From Apostichopus californicus (taxonomy: Eukaryota > Echinodermata > Holothuroidea > Aspidochirotida > Stichopodidae), in contig JAIPMN010000516.1 in NCBI GenBank assembly GCA_020650975.1, positions 1 through 44,032 on the forward strand: a stretch of 44,032 nt of DNA, read 5' to 3'. The notes beneath the pieces were generated by a model, which did not search any database, was not told the DNA's origin, and saw nothing but the letters and a program-made list of their open reading frames with translations. Shown piece after piece: positions 31,801 through 41,150 of the stretch. The stretch's first letter is position 1. Each line of letters starts with the position of its first letter. A program made the translations under genes and the position numbers.

Positions 31801-34800
31801 AATGGAGATTCAGTGATAACTCTGGTCTAGATGAAAAACCCAAAGGACGCATATCCCACCTCCTCTGATACCTTGGATACATAACCAGAACATTCCATAC
31901 TTTGATGGTTGTTCCAAAGAGATGAATATGCAGAAAACCTAAACTCACCCATCTGCTTTCATCTTTTTCAGTTCATTTGTCACAGACTGGAGTTTCACTC
32001 CCAACTGTGTTAACTCTTTCCGATTACTGGATTCAAGGCTGGCCTCTGATAAACTCAATTCGTATTCCTCTGGTCCAAGATCCATGTCATTGAAATCTCC
32101 CACCTGTTTCTTGAGCATTCTACAAAAAACAAAAAGAAAATAATAAAAACAATACCCACTGACAATGCTTCCATCACCCATTGCATGATATTAATGCTCT
32201 CTGAAATTTATCAGCAAAGTATAACAACATCATTATTATGTGGTAATGCACCATTCACCATAATGGCACCATATCACCATGATCACGTACCCCCATGTGA
32301 TGATCAAAAGGGGTAAAGTACAACACCACCCATCATGCTACACCATGTGCCCATGACATGATGAAGGGGTAAAATCACCAATGTCACTGCATAGAACTGC
32401 CACATACTGTACCCATCATAATGTCAAGAGAGTACAGCAGCCCTACAAACCGAACAGCATCCATCTCCATGGATCTATTACTATGATGTAGAGACAGACT
32501 ACGGGGCTGACGAGAAGAAGGGCAAGGGTGGGGCTAATAATGGGACCCAAACAAATATGGGATAGAGAATACTGTATTCACATATGCCCATAAATGTATC
32601 ATGAATTTATCAAGTGTTTAGGAAAGAGGTCAGTGACATTCTTGTCCCAGAGACTAACTGAATCCATTGGCAGACTAGCACTGTCATCTCACATATAACA
32701 TCTCTCCTGGATATCTATTGTTTGATTAAAGAGCACAATAGCACCTTTGTCATATGATCAATGCTCCATACACAAGTTATGTGTTCCAGGGAGCAAAGTA
32801 GCACCATGATCAAACACAAACTAATTTGCCACTGTTATGATCAAGCAACAACCGCAATTTTCCATAGACAATCACATGATCCAGGAGTAAAGAAACGACA
32901 TGACCAAACATTAATGATCCATACAACATTCATATGATGGGAGGTTTATGAAGCACCATTACCAAAGAGTAATGTATAACACATCCTTCGAGAATTAACA
33001 TTGCAGGAAAGTCACAGGAATTACTCTCATTTACATACAAGTCATTCCTCTTTCTTGAGATGGTCTTAATAACCGGCAATGGTACGTCTCTTACCTGTAT
33101 GCTACAAGGAGTTCTTCGTGTTTCTTGGCCACTCTCTGTGCTTGTTGTCTATAATTTCGGGCCGCATCGCTTAATTGTTTCTCTCGGCTACGATATGTCT
33201 GTTTCAGTTCGTCTGTAATCTGATCCACGGTTCCTCTTAAAATCTGTCCTGCATTCGGCATCTTAGAACTCTGCTCCACAAAGTTCTTTGAGTCAATATC
33301 ATTAAAGTGGTACTGTTAACGACTAAGCAATACTTGGAGATTAAAGTGAGCAGTAAATCAATTTAGTGTCCTCAATGTAACTGATTTAGTTGGCAATATC
33401 TCAAAGGCTTGAATGCAACATATATTGTTAACTTGTCTAACAATTACACAGCAGAGGTTTATGTCCTGCACAAGGTTAGTAATTCTTAAAACCAATATCA
33501 ATGCTTCAGCATATGGCACTTTTTCAACAAGTGTACATTGGCTAAGTTTAATTTGTGAACAAAGATTTGAGACTAATGAGTTACTGCATATCAGGAAAAA
33601 ATACTTACATTAAGTTAGGACAAAATAATGAAACAATTTGTACTTCAACAGCTCAAACAGACAAAGTCTGCACTAATTATACATATATATAAATGTTAGT
33701 TTAGTGACATTTAAAACTATTATTTTTACTTTTAAGCAGAGAAAACTCATTGTTTTTAACTCTGTCAAAGAATCATACACCTCATACAAATCAACGAGAA
33801 AGTGAAATGGCCACAGATTCATGAATATTTAAGACTCACAGTGACATCGTCGAGATATTTTTGAAGTCTTCTCCTGTGTTCACTATTCTTCTCTTTAATC
33901 TGAAGATGAAGACTACTAATCTCTCTCCCCATCTCCTTTCCTTCCTCTTTCTTCATCATTAGTTCCTGTAAATGATACAACTTGAAGATAGATGAGGGTA
34001 ATCTTGGACGTATGATTCAGTAAATGTTTATATCTGAATCAACCAAATATGCCCAAGATACACTCCATGATATTCATCCACCTTATTTGTTACATATCAA
34101 ACCCATGCAGTTTGAACACTGATAATACAAGCATTCCATACTTACGGTGCTAGTATAAATACTTCCGACCAGAATTTAAGTGCTTCTCATATAATGTGAA
34201 AATTGGATTTTTGTTTTGTTTTTTGATAATCATACATAACAGTTAATTCTATACACTGCACTGCTTCCAACAGAAGCCAACACACTATGCCGGTTTCACT
34301 TAGCAAGGATACCAGATAAATCTGGTGAAGTTTTTTTTCTTCAGAAACTGGCAGTGCCCAAATGATCTTCAATGAGCTATAGGGAAAGTTAGGACCTATC
34401 CAAAATTTACAATCTTACCTGTAAGTCCCCGATTCATAAGGTCCATAAGGTATCATAAGGTCCCCGGTTCGAGTCACTCCAAGATTAATGTATGTCGTCC
34501 AGTTACAGAGTTGTTGACAATTGACAATTCATAATCATGGACGTTAAATACGAATGTAAGAGACTGACTTCGGTCAGCTTGCGGCCTTGATAAGCCAATG
34601 AGGCTTCTTCGCGAGTTTCAGCTTGCAGGATGATCTAAAATACATACATACATACCTACCAATCTCCCATGCAGATAAAGTTTCAAAGTCAATAGCACGG
34701 ACATTGCATTACGATTCCATAATAAAAACCTACCACTTCCTGTTGGGCTAATTTTCTCTGGGCATCAAGAGCTTGTACCTTGGATTTCTGAATGCTTTCG

Positions 34801-37800
34801 TTTAACATCTTACTGCAAAAGAGTAATGAAAATGTAACGTGTCAGGAATTAAAAATACTAAACTGTATTGAAATTAAAGTTAAGAAGGACAAAACTTAGG
34901 GAACTTATCAAAATTCAAAAGATGCTTTTCGCTAGCTTGAAAGAATCAATATGGGTTATTAAGAGGCCATGAAGGTTGTCGTATTAGTTCTTCTTTTAAA
35001 TGATCCTGCTTACAGTTCAACATTAACTGGTACTAGAAAATGTAACCAAATCAGCATCGGGAAATGAGAATCGTACTAAAAACCTGATGCAAGAGTAAAA
35101 AAAGAAAAGCAAGGTTGTAACACTGAACTCAAAAGTGTATGTCCTGTACGCTACCAAGCCAACCCTAAATTAGGGGTAGTCATAATTCTTGAGCATTTAT
35201 CAACATTCTAAACACCTCAAGTAAAACAAGTTGCTCAAACACCCTTTCCAATATCATATGCAAAATGGTTTTTTGTGCGATCTACTCACATCTGGTTTTC
35301 AAGAGTAGTCTGCTGTTGCTCGTATACCATCTTCATCTTCTCAGTCGCTCTCCTGAATTGAACCTTATCACCAGAGAGTATGCCTGCAAGGTCCCGGACT
35401 GGAACATCATTTACCTTTACCAATGAGAGAAACAAAAATTAACCTTAAAAAAGGATTTAAAGCTAAAAATGTTTAAACTGGCCGACAATATCTTTTCGGC
35501 CAGTTTAAACATTTTTAGCTTTTAATCCTTTACTAAGGTTAATCATTCTGTGCACATTAACTTGCTTTGTGTCCTATACATGTTTCCCCCATCCTGTACA
35601 TTACACTCATAAAGTACCTTCTCTAACCCCCCCCACCCTCCCCCTCAGCTTAAATCTTTTACTGTATACTTGATGGACAGAGAGGGTATTTGGAAATGAA
35701 AATGCTTTCCTTTGTTTACTGGTAGTAAAGCAGTTTAGAAATCAGTTCAAGAGGTATTGAGCTGAAAAGCTAAGACCAGTAGCAACGGGTTACAAATCTT
35801 ACATGACTAAATCAAGACAAACAGCTCGCTACTTAGGCATCACGTCAAAAAAGAAAATGTGGCAGCCCATGCTAAAATCCTGTCGTAGCAAGCCTGAATT
35901 AAAATCAAACCATAGAACCTACCTCTTGCAGACCAGCAGTGCCTTTTATGTAAACTGCAGAATACAAACGAATAGGTCTTACACTGTCTGTCTGCAGTAA
36001 TACTGCAAACCCACCTCGGCGTCTGACGTTTGATGCGGTTCCTTACAAATACCGGGTCCGACTTACCTGTTCACGATCTGCTGCGAGGCCGAGGGCTATG
36101 TCTTTTATCTTTCTCAAATCTTCCGTTTCTGAATTCTTGAGGTTTCCTTGTTGTTGTAGGAGGGCTACCTCTGCGTTGAGGAGATTCAGTAATTCCAAGC
36201 CTAACTCCCGGTTTCTTTTCACCTTAAATCAGGATAGAAGGCTTTATATGTAGGAATTTTATGAGAACAATATTACTGTGTGTCCTGTTGTGACTATCAA
36301 TCTGATTTTGTAAGGATTAGAGAGATGACCAGGAAAAATGGGTGTCCTGTTGAATAGACCGGGCTGTGAAAAACAGTTCATTTAATACTTACAGAAGTAA
36401 AAAATTAAAAGGGAAAAACAATTCTTTGAGGAGTTCTAATCTATAATAAATATATATGATAATTACATATATTTATAAGTATTACAGTAATGGTGCACAT
36501 TTTTAAGGAAAGCCCTCACAAAGACCTCTCTAAGACAAATCGCTCAACAAGTTTATAACTTCAAAGCCTACTACTAAAGTTTTGTGGCTCATGGGTCCAA
36601 TAAATGTTATCTATGTGTCAATCTCACTTACCTCTAGGTCATGTTTTCTGATTAGTCCTGCATAGTTGTCCTCTAGTTCAGCATACTGCATGGATAAGTT
36701 ATGAGTCTGACTAATGTTACTTGCGGCTCGTCGACGATCAATCCTCTCCTGTAACAGCTGGCTTTCACATGACATCAACTGAAAAGTACAAAATAAGAAT
36801 TTACGATGAGAGTAATTGTCAACAACACCACACAAAAAATATAACTCTGGTAAAAAAAAACAATCCAATAGTTACACTTATCTTTCATTGGTTGGGTGAT
36901 GATGTTTAAGTTCAGGGGCCTTGATGGGGGTGACCGGGGGGGGGGGCATGGTCCCCACCTCCAATCTGGGGAAAATGTCAGTCGGGGGCTGTTGCATTTC
37001 AAGTGTATTTATTATTAGTAGTAAAAACTTGTGCTGAGACCTAATTTATAGTCTAAATATGCCTCCAGGAAAGCACCAGTTTATGTCTTGACTTTTTATT
37101 TTTCTGGGGGAGGATCCCCAAGAACCCCTTTTTTTTTAACTCCCCTAAAGACTACATGGCCACACCCCCTGGACCTTCCACAAAGGTCCATGCACTTACC
37201 TTAATCAGTTGGGGGGGGGGGATGTGCATGCCACAGCTTAGATTGGCAGAACATTCAATCCTCCCTTTTCTGAGCTTTCACTAACACAAAAACAATTATG
37301 CACTTGGCCAACCTTATCAAGCAAAGAAATAAAAAACATTAAACTTTAAAAGATTATGTGGATAGAGTGCAAACCCACCAACGGAAGACCAGAACAGTTT
37401 CATCTGATATTCACTTATAACAATTAAATCACAGCATACCAGTCAAGAGCAGTGCCTTACCTTGTTTTTAAGTTCAAAGTTTTCTTGGTGTAGCCCATCT
37501 CTGTGGTGGCTGCTTTCGATCTTGAAATCCACGAGTGATCTGGACGCCCTTAGCCTTTCCTCCTCGCTAGAGATGAGTCTGCTGGAGAGGTCTTCCTTGG
37601 CAGCCACGACATCGCTGAACTGATTCTCAAGACGATCTAATTTTCTGGATAGATATTGGTTCTCCATCCTCAACCTTGACTGAAAACAAGAGGATAGGAC
37701 ATCACAAATTACTAAACACTAAAATGTTTTTACTGATTAAAAAAGCCACAATGTGCTCTCTTTTTGGTGAATACCCAAAAATGATCATGGATTGGTTAAT

Positions 37801-40800
37801 TTGGGGGTATTTTAGAGAAAATTATAGTCTGTCTTTTACAACAGCTTAGTTATGGAGCAAATAGGTTCACCTCATCTTTGTTCATCTTAAAGGTCAGTTA
37901 ACATTTGTTTAATTGGTCTGTTATAATTTATTTTTCTTATATGCCAAATTCTTGTAAAACATCACAGTGATGAGTATGAGTTATACTTACCATGCTGTAT
38001 AGAATTCCACATCTGTAGCAAATTATTTTAAAAATTTCAAACTTTTCTTCAAAGTTCCTTTGACAACCACTCATGAAATGCTCATATACTAACATCACCA
38101 GAAGTTTGCCCATAACTTTGACAACCATCTGACCCCTTGGTTCCTGGTTTAAAAATCCTTAGCCTGAGGATGTCCTTTCCACTTCTTTCCTACCCTAAGC
38201 ATATACTTCCCTTTTTCCCCATCACCCTAAAGGTGCCATTTCCATTTATACCAAGCATATGAATGTTCTTGCTTCATTATAGGGGGAATAATTTAGAGTT
38301 CAAAAGTTTGTGTAGCAGTTTTGAAGGCTTTCAACTTTGTTTCTTGTTGTAAAATACTATGGTTCCTGTGTGCCAAAACTATCCCATACAAAAAAGTCCT
38401 GCAGGAATCCTATAGGATTCCTGTATATGGAACAGGATTCCTTCCAAACGTACAAGAATCCTTCATATGCATGCAGGATTCCATGATGCATGTACAGGAA
38501 TCCTTCATAAGCATACAGGATGTAGCCAAATCCTGGCATAAATCCTGCAGGATCCTGCATAAAATCCCGCAGGATCCTGCAGGGTTTTATGCAGGACTTT
38601 TTTGTATGGGGTTATACATCTTTGCACTTGTTCATAGCAATTGTAGACCATATTGTATAGCATTCTGCGATGCAAATACCGGATAGCTTACTCCCTGTTA
38701 AACCATCTATGGTATGCTGTTGATTACTAACACTACCATTAGTATGCCCTCCTTCTTTACGTAAAGACAATGAATCAATCTGATTGTAATATAAGGAATT
38801 TTGTGACGGTTTCCTTAAAAATGCCCTCCTTCTTTATGTAAAGACAATGAATCAATCTGATTGTAATATAAGGAATTTTGTGACGGTTTCCTTAAAGTAC
38901 TCTCCAAAGATATGTAGAGGGTTTATTCTACTTACCACTTCTGCTTCATTTCCTGGTGGATCCTTATTAATGGTCATCTGAGAAGATTGCGCCCCAAGTC
39001 TTCTCTGCAAGCTCAGTTGCCTGGCCCGCATACCCCCAATTAGCCCCTTAATGAAATGAAAGAAGAATACAGGTCCTTTAAAACTAACATTTTTGTGTTT
39101 CATTTCTCAGAACAAATTCATATTTTGTCACAGGAAATTCTTCATGTCATAGAACTTAGTAAATTGCTACTAAAAATGTAACAATCAGAAATAATGTAAA
39201 CCAATGACTTCTTTTCGAACACTAAGTTCACTAACCTGAGCAGCGACATCGTTTAATATAAAATAATTCTTCACTTGGGAAAGAAGACTTGAAAATTGCA
39301 ACAAATTTCTGACGCTCCCTTCAGTGGATGTCGGTTTAAAATGAACCATCACTTTTGTCTTTGAATTTCCTCCGAATGAATCTTGAAGGAGATTGATGGC
39401 TTTGGACTCACTGACAAAAGAAAATTGAGAAAAAGCAAACTGAGACAAACTTAAATGTATAATTAATAATTAGAGCACATCACTGATGTGACTAAAGTTT
39501 ATAAGATCCCAGTACATATCTGTCATGGATATGGTCTGAGAGCTAAAATGACTTGCAAAATTAAAAAGCTCAATGAAGTTTGCATCCAAACTCTGTATCA
39601 GTTGGGTCTGTATTGTCCAAACGATCTATTGATCAGAACTCTCAATGGTCACCCTGTTCTGATACCTAGCTAGAGAAATTCCATTGTAAATTGTAACATT
39701 CTATAGGTATTGTAACTGAAGTGATGTGAATGAACCTTCGAGAGTATTGGGCTAATTAACAGCATTATTACTAATTTGTAAGCACACTCTGTCTCCTTTA
39801 TTTTAATTTGTTTATCATAAATCTGTTGCTGTATCTAGAAATATCACTGCAACTCTGTAATGGACATGATATCTTAATTATCGTGTATGCATATATTATT
39901 CTGAGAAAGTATTATGATAAACTGACTTATTTCTCAGCAAACTCAAGTCTATTTGATTTTTCTTTGATTATCATAAATCTGCTACAGTATTTGTAAATAT
40001 TGTTGTAACTCTGCATAGACATGGTCACTTAACTATCGTGTACGCATATATGAGTTAGCCTGAGATAGTATCTGTAAATATTCATTGTATTCCTGTTTGG
40101 GCATGGTAACTTACAGTAACTACTGTGTATGCATATATGAGTCAGTCTGAGGGAGTATTAGGCCAGATTGATGCTGGCATACTGACGGCTTTCTCAGAAC
40201 AATCAGTTGTTTTTAGTTTCTTTCTTTTTTAACATAAATCCACAGACAGCATCTCACCTACCTGAAGTCTACGCCTTCAGTTTCATCCGGTGACCTACTA
40301 AGGCCATCCAACAGTTTTTTCATTGCATTTAATGTTTTATCGATCTGCTTCTCATCATCCCTCCTTGATTCTTGACCGTCTGTTTTGAAGCTATCGAAGG
40401 CTGGTAGTTCTACCAGAGTCAAGAAACTACGATGGGGAAAGCCAAACTGGTTGTTATCCTTAAAATTAAGAAAGAATATAACATTTTCATCGGAGAACTT
40501 TTAAGATTTATAAAACAATATAGAAGCAAACTCCAGAAGAACGTAATGCCAAAAAGAGTTGATGTGGGCTAAGAAACTTATCTACGAAAAATTAACATTA
40601 ATTTTTTTTAAATTTTTGTTCAGTTAATTTCAATCCAACAGAATTCATTTCTAGCATAGTGTAAACAGAAAATACCAAAAATATTGAAAGAATGAAAATC
40701 CCATTATTAAAGTTTTCAGTCTGTGATTGTAAAAGTTTCCATAACAGCACAACCTTCCCGAAGATATTATTACAACATCTAAATCCAGCAAATAAAGTTC

Positions 40801-41150
40801 AGCTTCTGGTAGAATTTTTTTTCCTTATTGTAGATAGCTTATGATACTTCAAAAGTTCAAGATGTAAACTTAATGCAATAAGCTGTTTATTTTCCCACCT
40901 ACCTCTGTAAATAATTTTATGTTCAATCTTAGTCTTTGAATCAGGTCAAAGATAAAAAACACACTCTGTTGTCACCACAATGTTACATTAAAAGAAAATG
41001 AGATGGTCTAATTACTGTTACGGCCTCAAACTGAATGATAACTGTGCCTTTATCTTCATTGTCTGCATGGCCGTTTGTTCTCCGGTTCCAACCGTTCTTC
41101 AGAGTAATGAAAATTTTATCCTCGTCAATGACTGGTATACTTGTTGCATT
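28802..41150 (-). CDS. CCDC78: CCDC78 orthologue, 3' fifteen coding exons (5' incomplete)
   Basis: In vertebrates CCDC78 is linked to deuterosome-mediated centriole amplification in multiciliated cells, and the human gene to a congenital myopathy. Minus-strand exons in transcript order: 41150-41022, 40458-40262, 39410-39236, 39046-38936, 37679-37461, 36778-36632, 36222-36067, 35414-35290, 34812-34734, 33965-33840, 33312-33095, 32119-31949, 30657-30606, 29384-29284 and 28889-28802. They total 2094 nt, 697 residues plus TGA, with frame kept at all 14 junctions. The first four exons form the C-terminal half of a kinesin-motor-like fold; the rest is helical coiled coil. SREKQLSDAARNYR and KKHEELLVAYR match human CCDC78 closely, and EKERASLLASNALLEEQL matches its C-terminal block. 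The N-terminal half of the motor is missing from the window or too divergent to find. Confidence 0.9.
29284..29384 (-). CDS. CCDC78: CCDC78 coding exon, C-terminal coiled coil
   Basis: It encodes EEIEKERASLLASNALLEEQ and LAESSRYIRKEIP, ending AG|GTAAGT. This is the counterpart of human SELERERAQLLVRATMAEEQ and LSELQEYVDQHL, one of the most conserved blocks of the family. Confidence 0.94.
29783..30594. repeat. ~315-bp tandem repeat, three copies and part of a fourth, in a CCDC78 intron
   Basis: AATTCCATAGAATGCCA-type starts lie near 29783, 30097 and 30416, with a partial unit near 30563. Shared blocks include CCAAATTTGAAATTGAAAAA, TTTTCGGCCAATTATTTTGT, ATCATGCGTGGGATAGGTGA and CACCCTTCTGATGACCTGCC. 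The last partial copy stops about 12 bases before the next exon. Confidence 0.93.
30606..30657 (-). CDS. CCDC78: CCDC78 small coding exon
   Basis: It completes a Gly and encodes VSDKSLDVMKAKFQEQQ, ending CAG|GTAAGT. It is a helical link between the DLGPEEYEL exon and the C-terminal coiled coil. Although only 52 nt, it is bounded by consensus sites and keeps the frame. Confidence 0.9.
30790..31128. repeat. Irregular tandem repeat, four units of ~66-97 bp
   Basis: Units contain CACATTATTTCGGCTCTCCA, TAAAG(A/T)...GGGTTAAGTCAGAA, GCAGGCTCACAT and ACTAATCTTCAATCACACAT. Starts lie near 30793, 30886, 30965 and 31031. Units differ by internal deletions. Confidence 0.85.
31949..32119 (-). CDS. CCDC78: CCDC78 coding exon (DLGPEEYEL segment)
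   Basis: It completes Arg and encodes MLKKQVGDFNDMDLGPEEYE, LSLSEASLESSNRKELTQLG and a helical end. MDLGPEEYEL aligns with the human ASLDLEPLPVP region after LLVAYR. The acceptor is TTTTTTGTAG and the donor GG|GTGAGT. Confidence 0.92.
32200..33000. repeat. Degenerate ATGATCA/CACCAT-rich repeats in a CCDC78 intron
   Basis: Loosely repeated blocks such as CACCATGATCA, CATGATCCAGGAGTAAAG and CATATGATCAATGCTCCATA recur every 60-100 bases. The array is too decayed to define one unit. No gene is seen in the stretch. Confidence 0.45.
33095..33312 (-). CDS. CCDC78: CCDC78 coding exon (family signature LLVAYR)
   Basis: It encodes YHFNDIDSKNFVEQSSKMPN through SREKQLSDAARNYRQQAQRV and AKKHEELLVAYR. 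Human CCDC78 has [20 protein letters not shown] and SRRHEELLVAYR, which makes the gene assignment firm. The acceptor GTTAACAG was chosen over the nearer CTCAAAG because it is more pyrimidine-rich; both keep the frame. Confidence 0.93.
33840..33965 (-). CDS. CCDC78: CCDC78 coding exon, coiled coil
   Basis: It encodes ELMMKKEEGKEMGREISSLH and LQIKEKNSEHRRRLQKYLDD then VT, in phase 0. The helical charge pattern corresponds to the human block LQLQLKKLKDEYVLRLQH. The acceptor is ATCATTTACAG and the donor ACT|GTGAGT. Confidence 0.92.
34419..34634 (+). mobile_element. tRNA-derived SINE-like repeat with two hairpins
   Basis: GGTTCGAGTCACTCC near 34467 resembles a Pol III B box (GGTTCGAnTCC), preceded by ATAAGGTCC repeated three times. 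Downstream, CTGACTTCGGTCAG folds as a five-bp stem with a TTCG loop, and AAGCCAATGAGGCTT as a second five-bp stem. The A box is not recognisable, so the 5' end may be truncated or rearranged. It lies antisense in a CCDC78 intron. Confidence 0.5.
34734..34812 (-). CDS. CCDC78: CCDC78 coding exon, coiled coil
   Basis: It completes Ile and encodes KMLNESIQKSKVQALDAQRK then LAQQEV, ending GTG|GTAGGT. The acceptor is CTCTTTTGCAG. The helical heptad pattern continues from the exon before. Confidence 0.9.
35290..35414 (-). CDS. CCDC78: CCDC78 coding exon, coiled coil
   Basis: It encodes VNDVPVRDLAGILSGDKVQF, RRATEKMKMVYEQQQTTLEN and Q plus two bases of Ile. The acceptor is TTCTCTCATTGGTAAAG and the donor AT|GTGAGT. 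A long hairpin begins about 25 bases upstream of the exon. Confidence 0.9.
35439..35542. repeat. 104-nt near-perfect inverted repeat (47-bp arms, 10-nt loop)
   Basis: The left arm (35439-35485) begins TTAACCTTA and ends AAACTGGCCGA. The right arm (35496-35542) is its reverse complement with three mismatches. The loop is CAATATCTTT. It lies in a CCDC78 intron close to the next exon. It could be a foldback element, a hairpin-RNA source or a non-autonomous transposon remnant. Confidence 0.93.
36067..36222 (-). CDS. CCDC78: CCDC78 coding exon, coiled coil
   Basis: It encodes VKRNRELGLELLNLLNAEVA, LLQQQGNLKNSETEDLRKIK and DIALGLAADREQ, in phase 0 at both ends. Dense Leu heptads indicate coiled coil. 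The donor is CAG|GTAAGT. Confidence 0.92.
36632..36778 (-). CDS. CCDC78: CCDC78 coding exon, helical
   Basis: It encodes LMSCESQLLQERIDRRRAAS, NISQTHNLSMQYAELEDNYA and GLIRKHDLE. The acceptor is GTACTTTTCAG and the donor GAG|GTAAGT. Phase 0 at both ends fits the neighbours. Confidence 0.92.
37461..37679 (-). CDS. CCDC78: CCDC78 coding exon (start of coiled-coil body)
   Basis: It encodes SRLRMENQYLSRKLDRLENQ, FSDVVAAKEDLSSRLISSEE, a segment with LVDFKIESSHHRDGLHQENF and ELKNK. It resembles human [20 protein letters not shown] near the start of the family's conserved domain. The donor is AAG|GTAAGG. Confidence 0.92.
38383..38610. mobile_element. 228-bp non-autonomous element with perfect 20-bp terminal inverted repeats
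   Basis: CCCATACAAAAAAGTCCTGC (38383-38402) is matched exactly by its reverse complement at 38591-38610. The interior is built of repeated GCAGGATTCC/AGGATCCTGCA palindromes. It has no coding capacity. A target-site duplication is not obvious, so superfamily assignment is left open. It sits in a CCDC78 intron. Confidence 0.82.
38744..38897. repeat. Near-perfect 77-bp tandem duplication
   Basis: ATGCCCTCCTTCTTTACGTA starts copy 1 at 38744, and ATGCCCTCCTTCTTTATGTA starts copy 2 at 38821. The remainder, including AATATAAGGAATTTTGTGAC and GGTTTCCTTAAA, is essentially identical. The high identity implies a recent event. It ends about 40 bases before a CCDC78 exon. Confidence 0.96.
38936..39046 (-). 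CDS. CCDC78: CCDC78 coding exon (motor-to-coiled-coil neck)
   Basis: It encodes GLIGGMRARQLSLQRRLGAQ and SSQMTINKDPPGNEAEV, in phase 0. It follows the motor-like fold and joins it to the coiled-coil body, a neck-like position. The donor is GTG|GTAAGT. Confidence 0.9.
39236..39410 (-). CDS. CCDC78: CCDC78 coding exon (degenerate kinesin motor, C-terminal block)
   Basis: It completes Ser and encodes ESKAINLLQDSFGGNSKTKV, then an FKPTSTEGSVRNLLQFSSLL block. Kinesins have DSKLTRLLQDSLGGNSKT followed by the ETLSTLRFA helix. The similarity is clear but the last part is divergent. The acceptor is CTTTTGTCAG and the donor CAG|GTTAGT. Confidence 0.93.
40262..40458 (-). CDS. CCDC78: CCDC78 coding exon (degenerate kinesin switch II)
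   Basis: It encodes DNNQFGFPHRSFLTLVELPA, FDSFKTDGQ and DKTLNAMKKLLDGLSRSPDE up to VDF. Kinesin switch II is normally LNLVDLAGSE; here it is LTLVELPAFD, so the Mg/ATP-sensing Asp, Gly and Glu are lost. An ATPase-dead motor-like fold is inferred. Confidence 0.92.
41022..41150 (-). CDS. CCDC78: CCDC78 most 5' coding exon seen (kinesin-like core)
   Basis: It encodes NATSIPVIDEDKIFITLKNG, WNRRTNGHADNEDKGTVIIQ and FEA, in phase 0. The acceptor TTATTTTCTACACAG is good; the donor GCC|GTAACA is weak. In kinesins this region corresponds to switch I and the following beta strand. Assignment depends on its continuity with the next exon. Confidence 0.8.

Noticed and set aside
34430..34500. Functional tRNA gene around the GGTTCGAGTC motif
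   Set aside because: No acceptor stem, anticodon arm or A box can be folded; only the B-box-like part is present, as in a tRNA-derived SINE.
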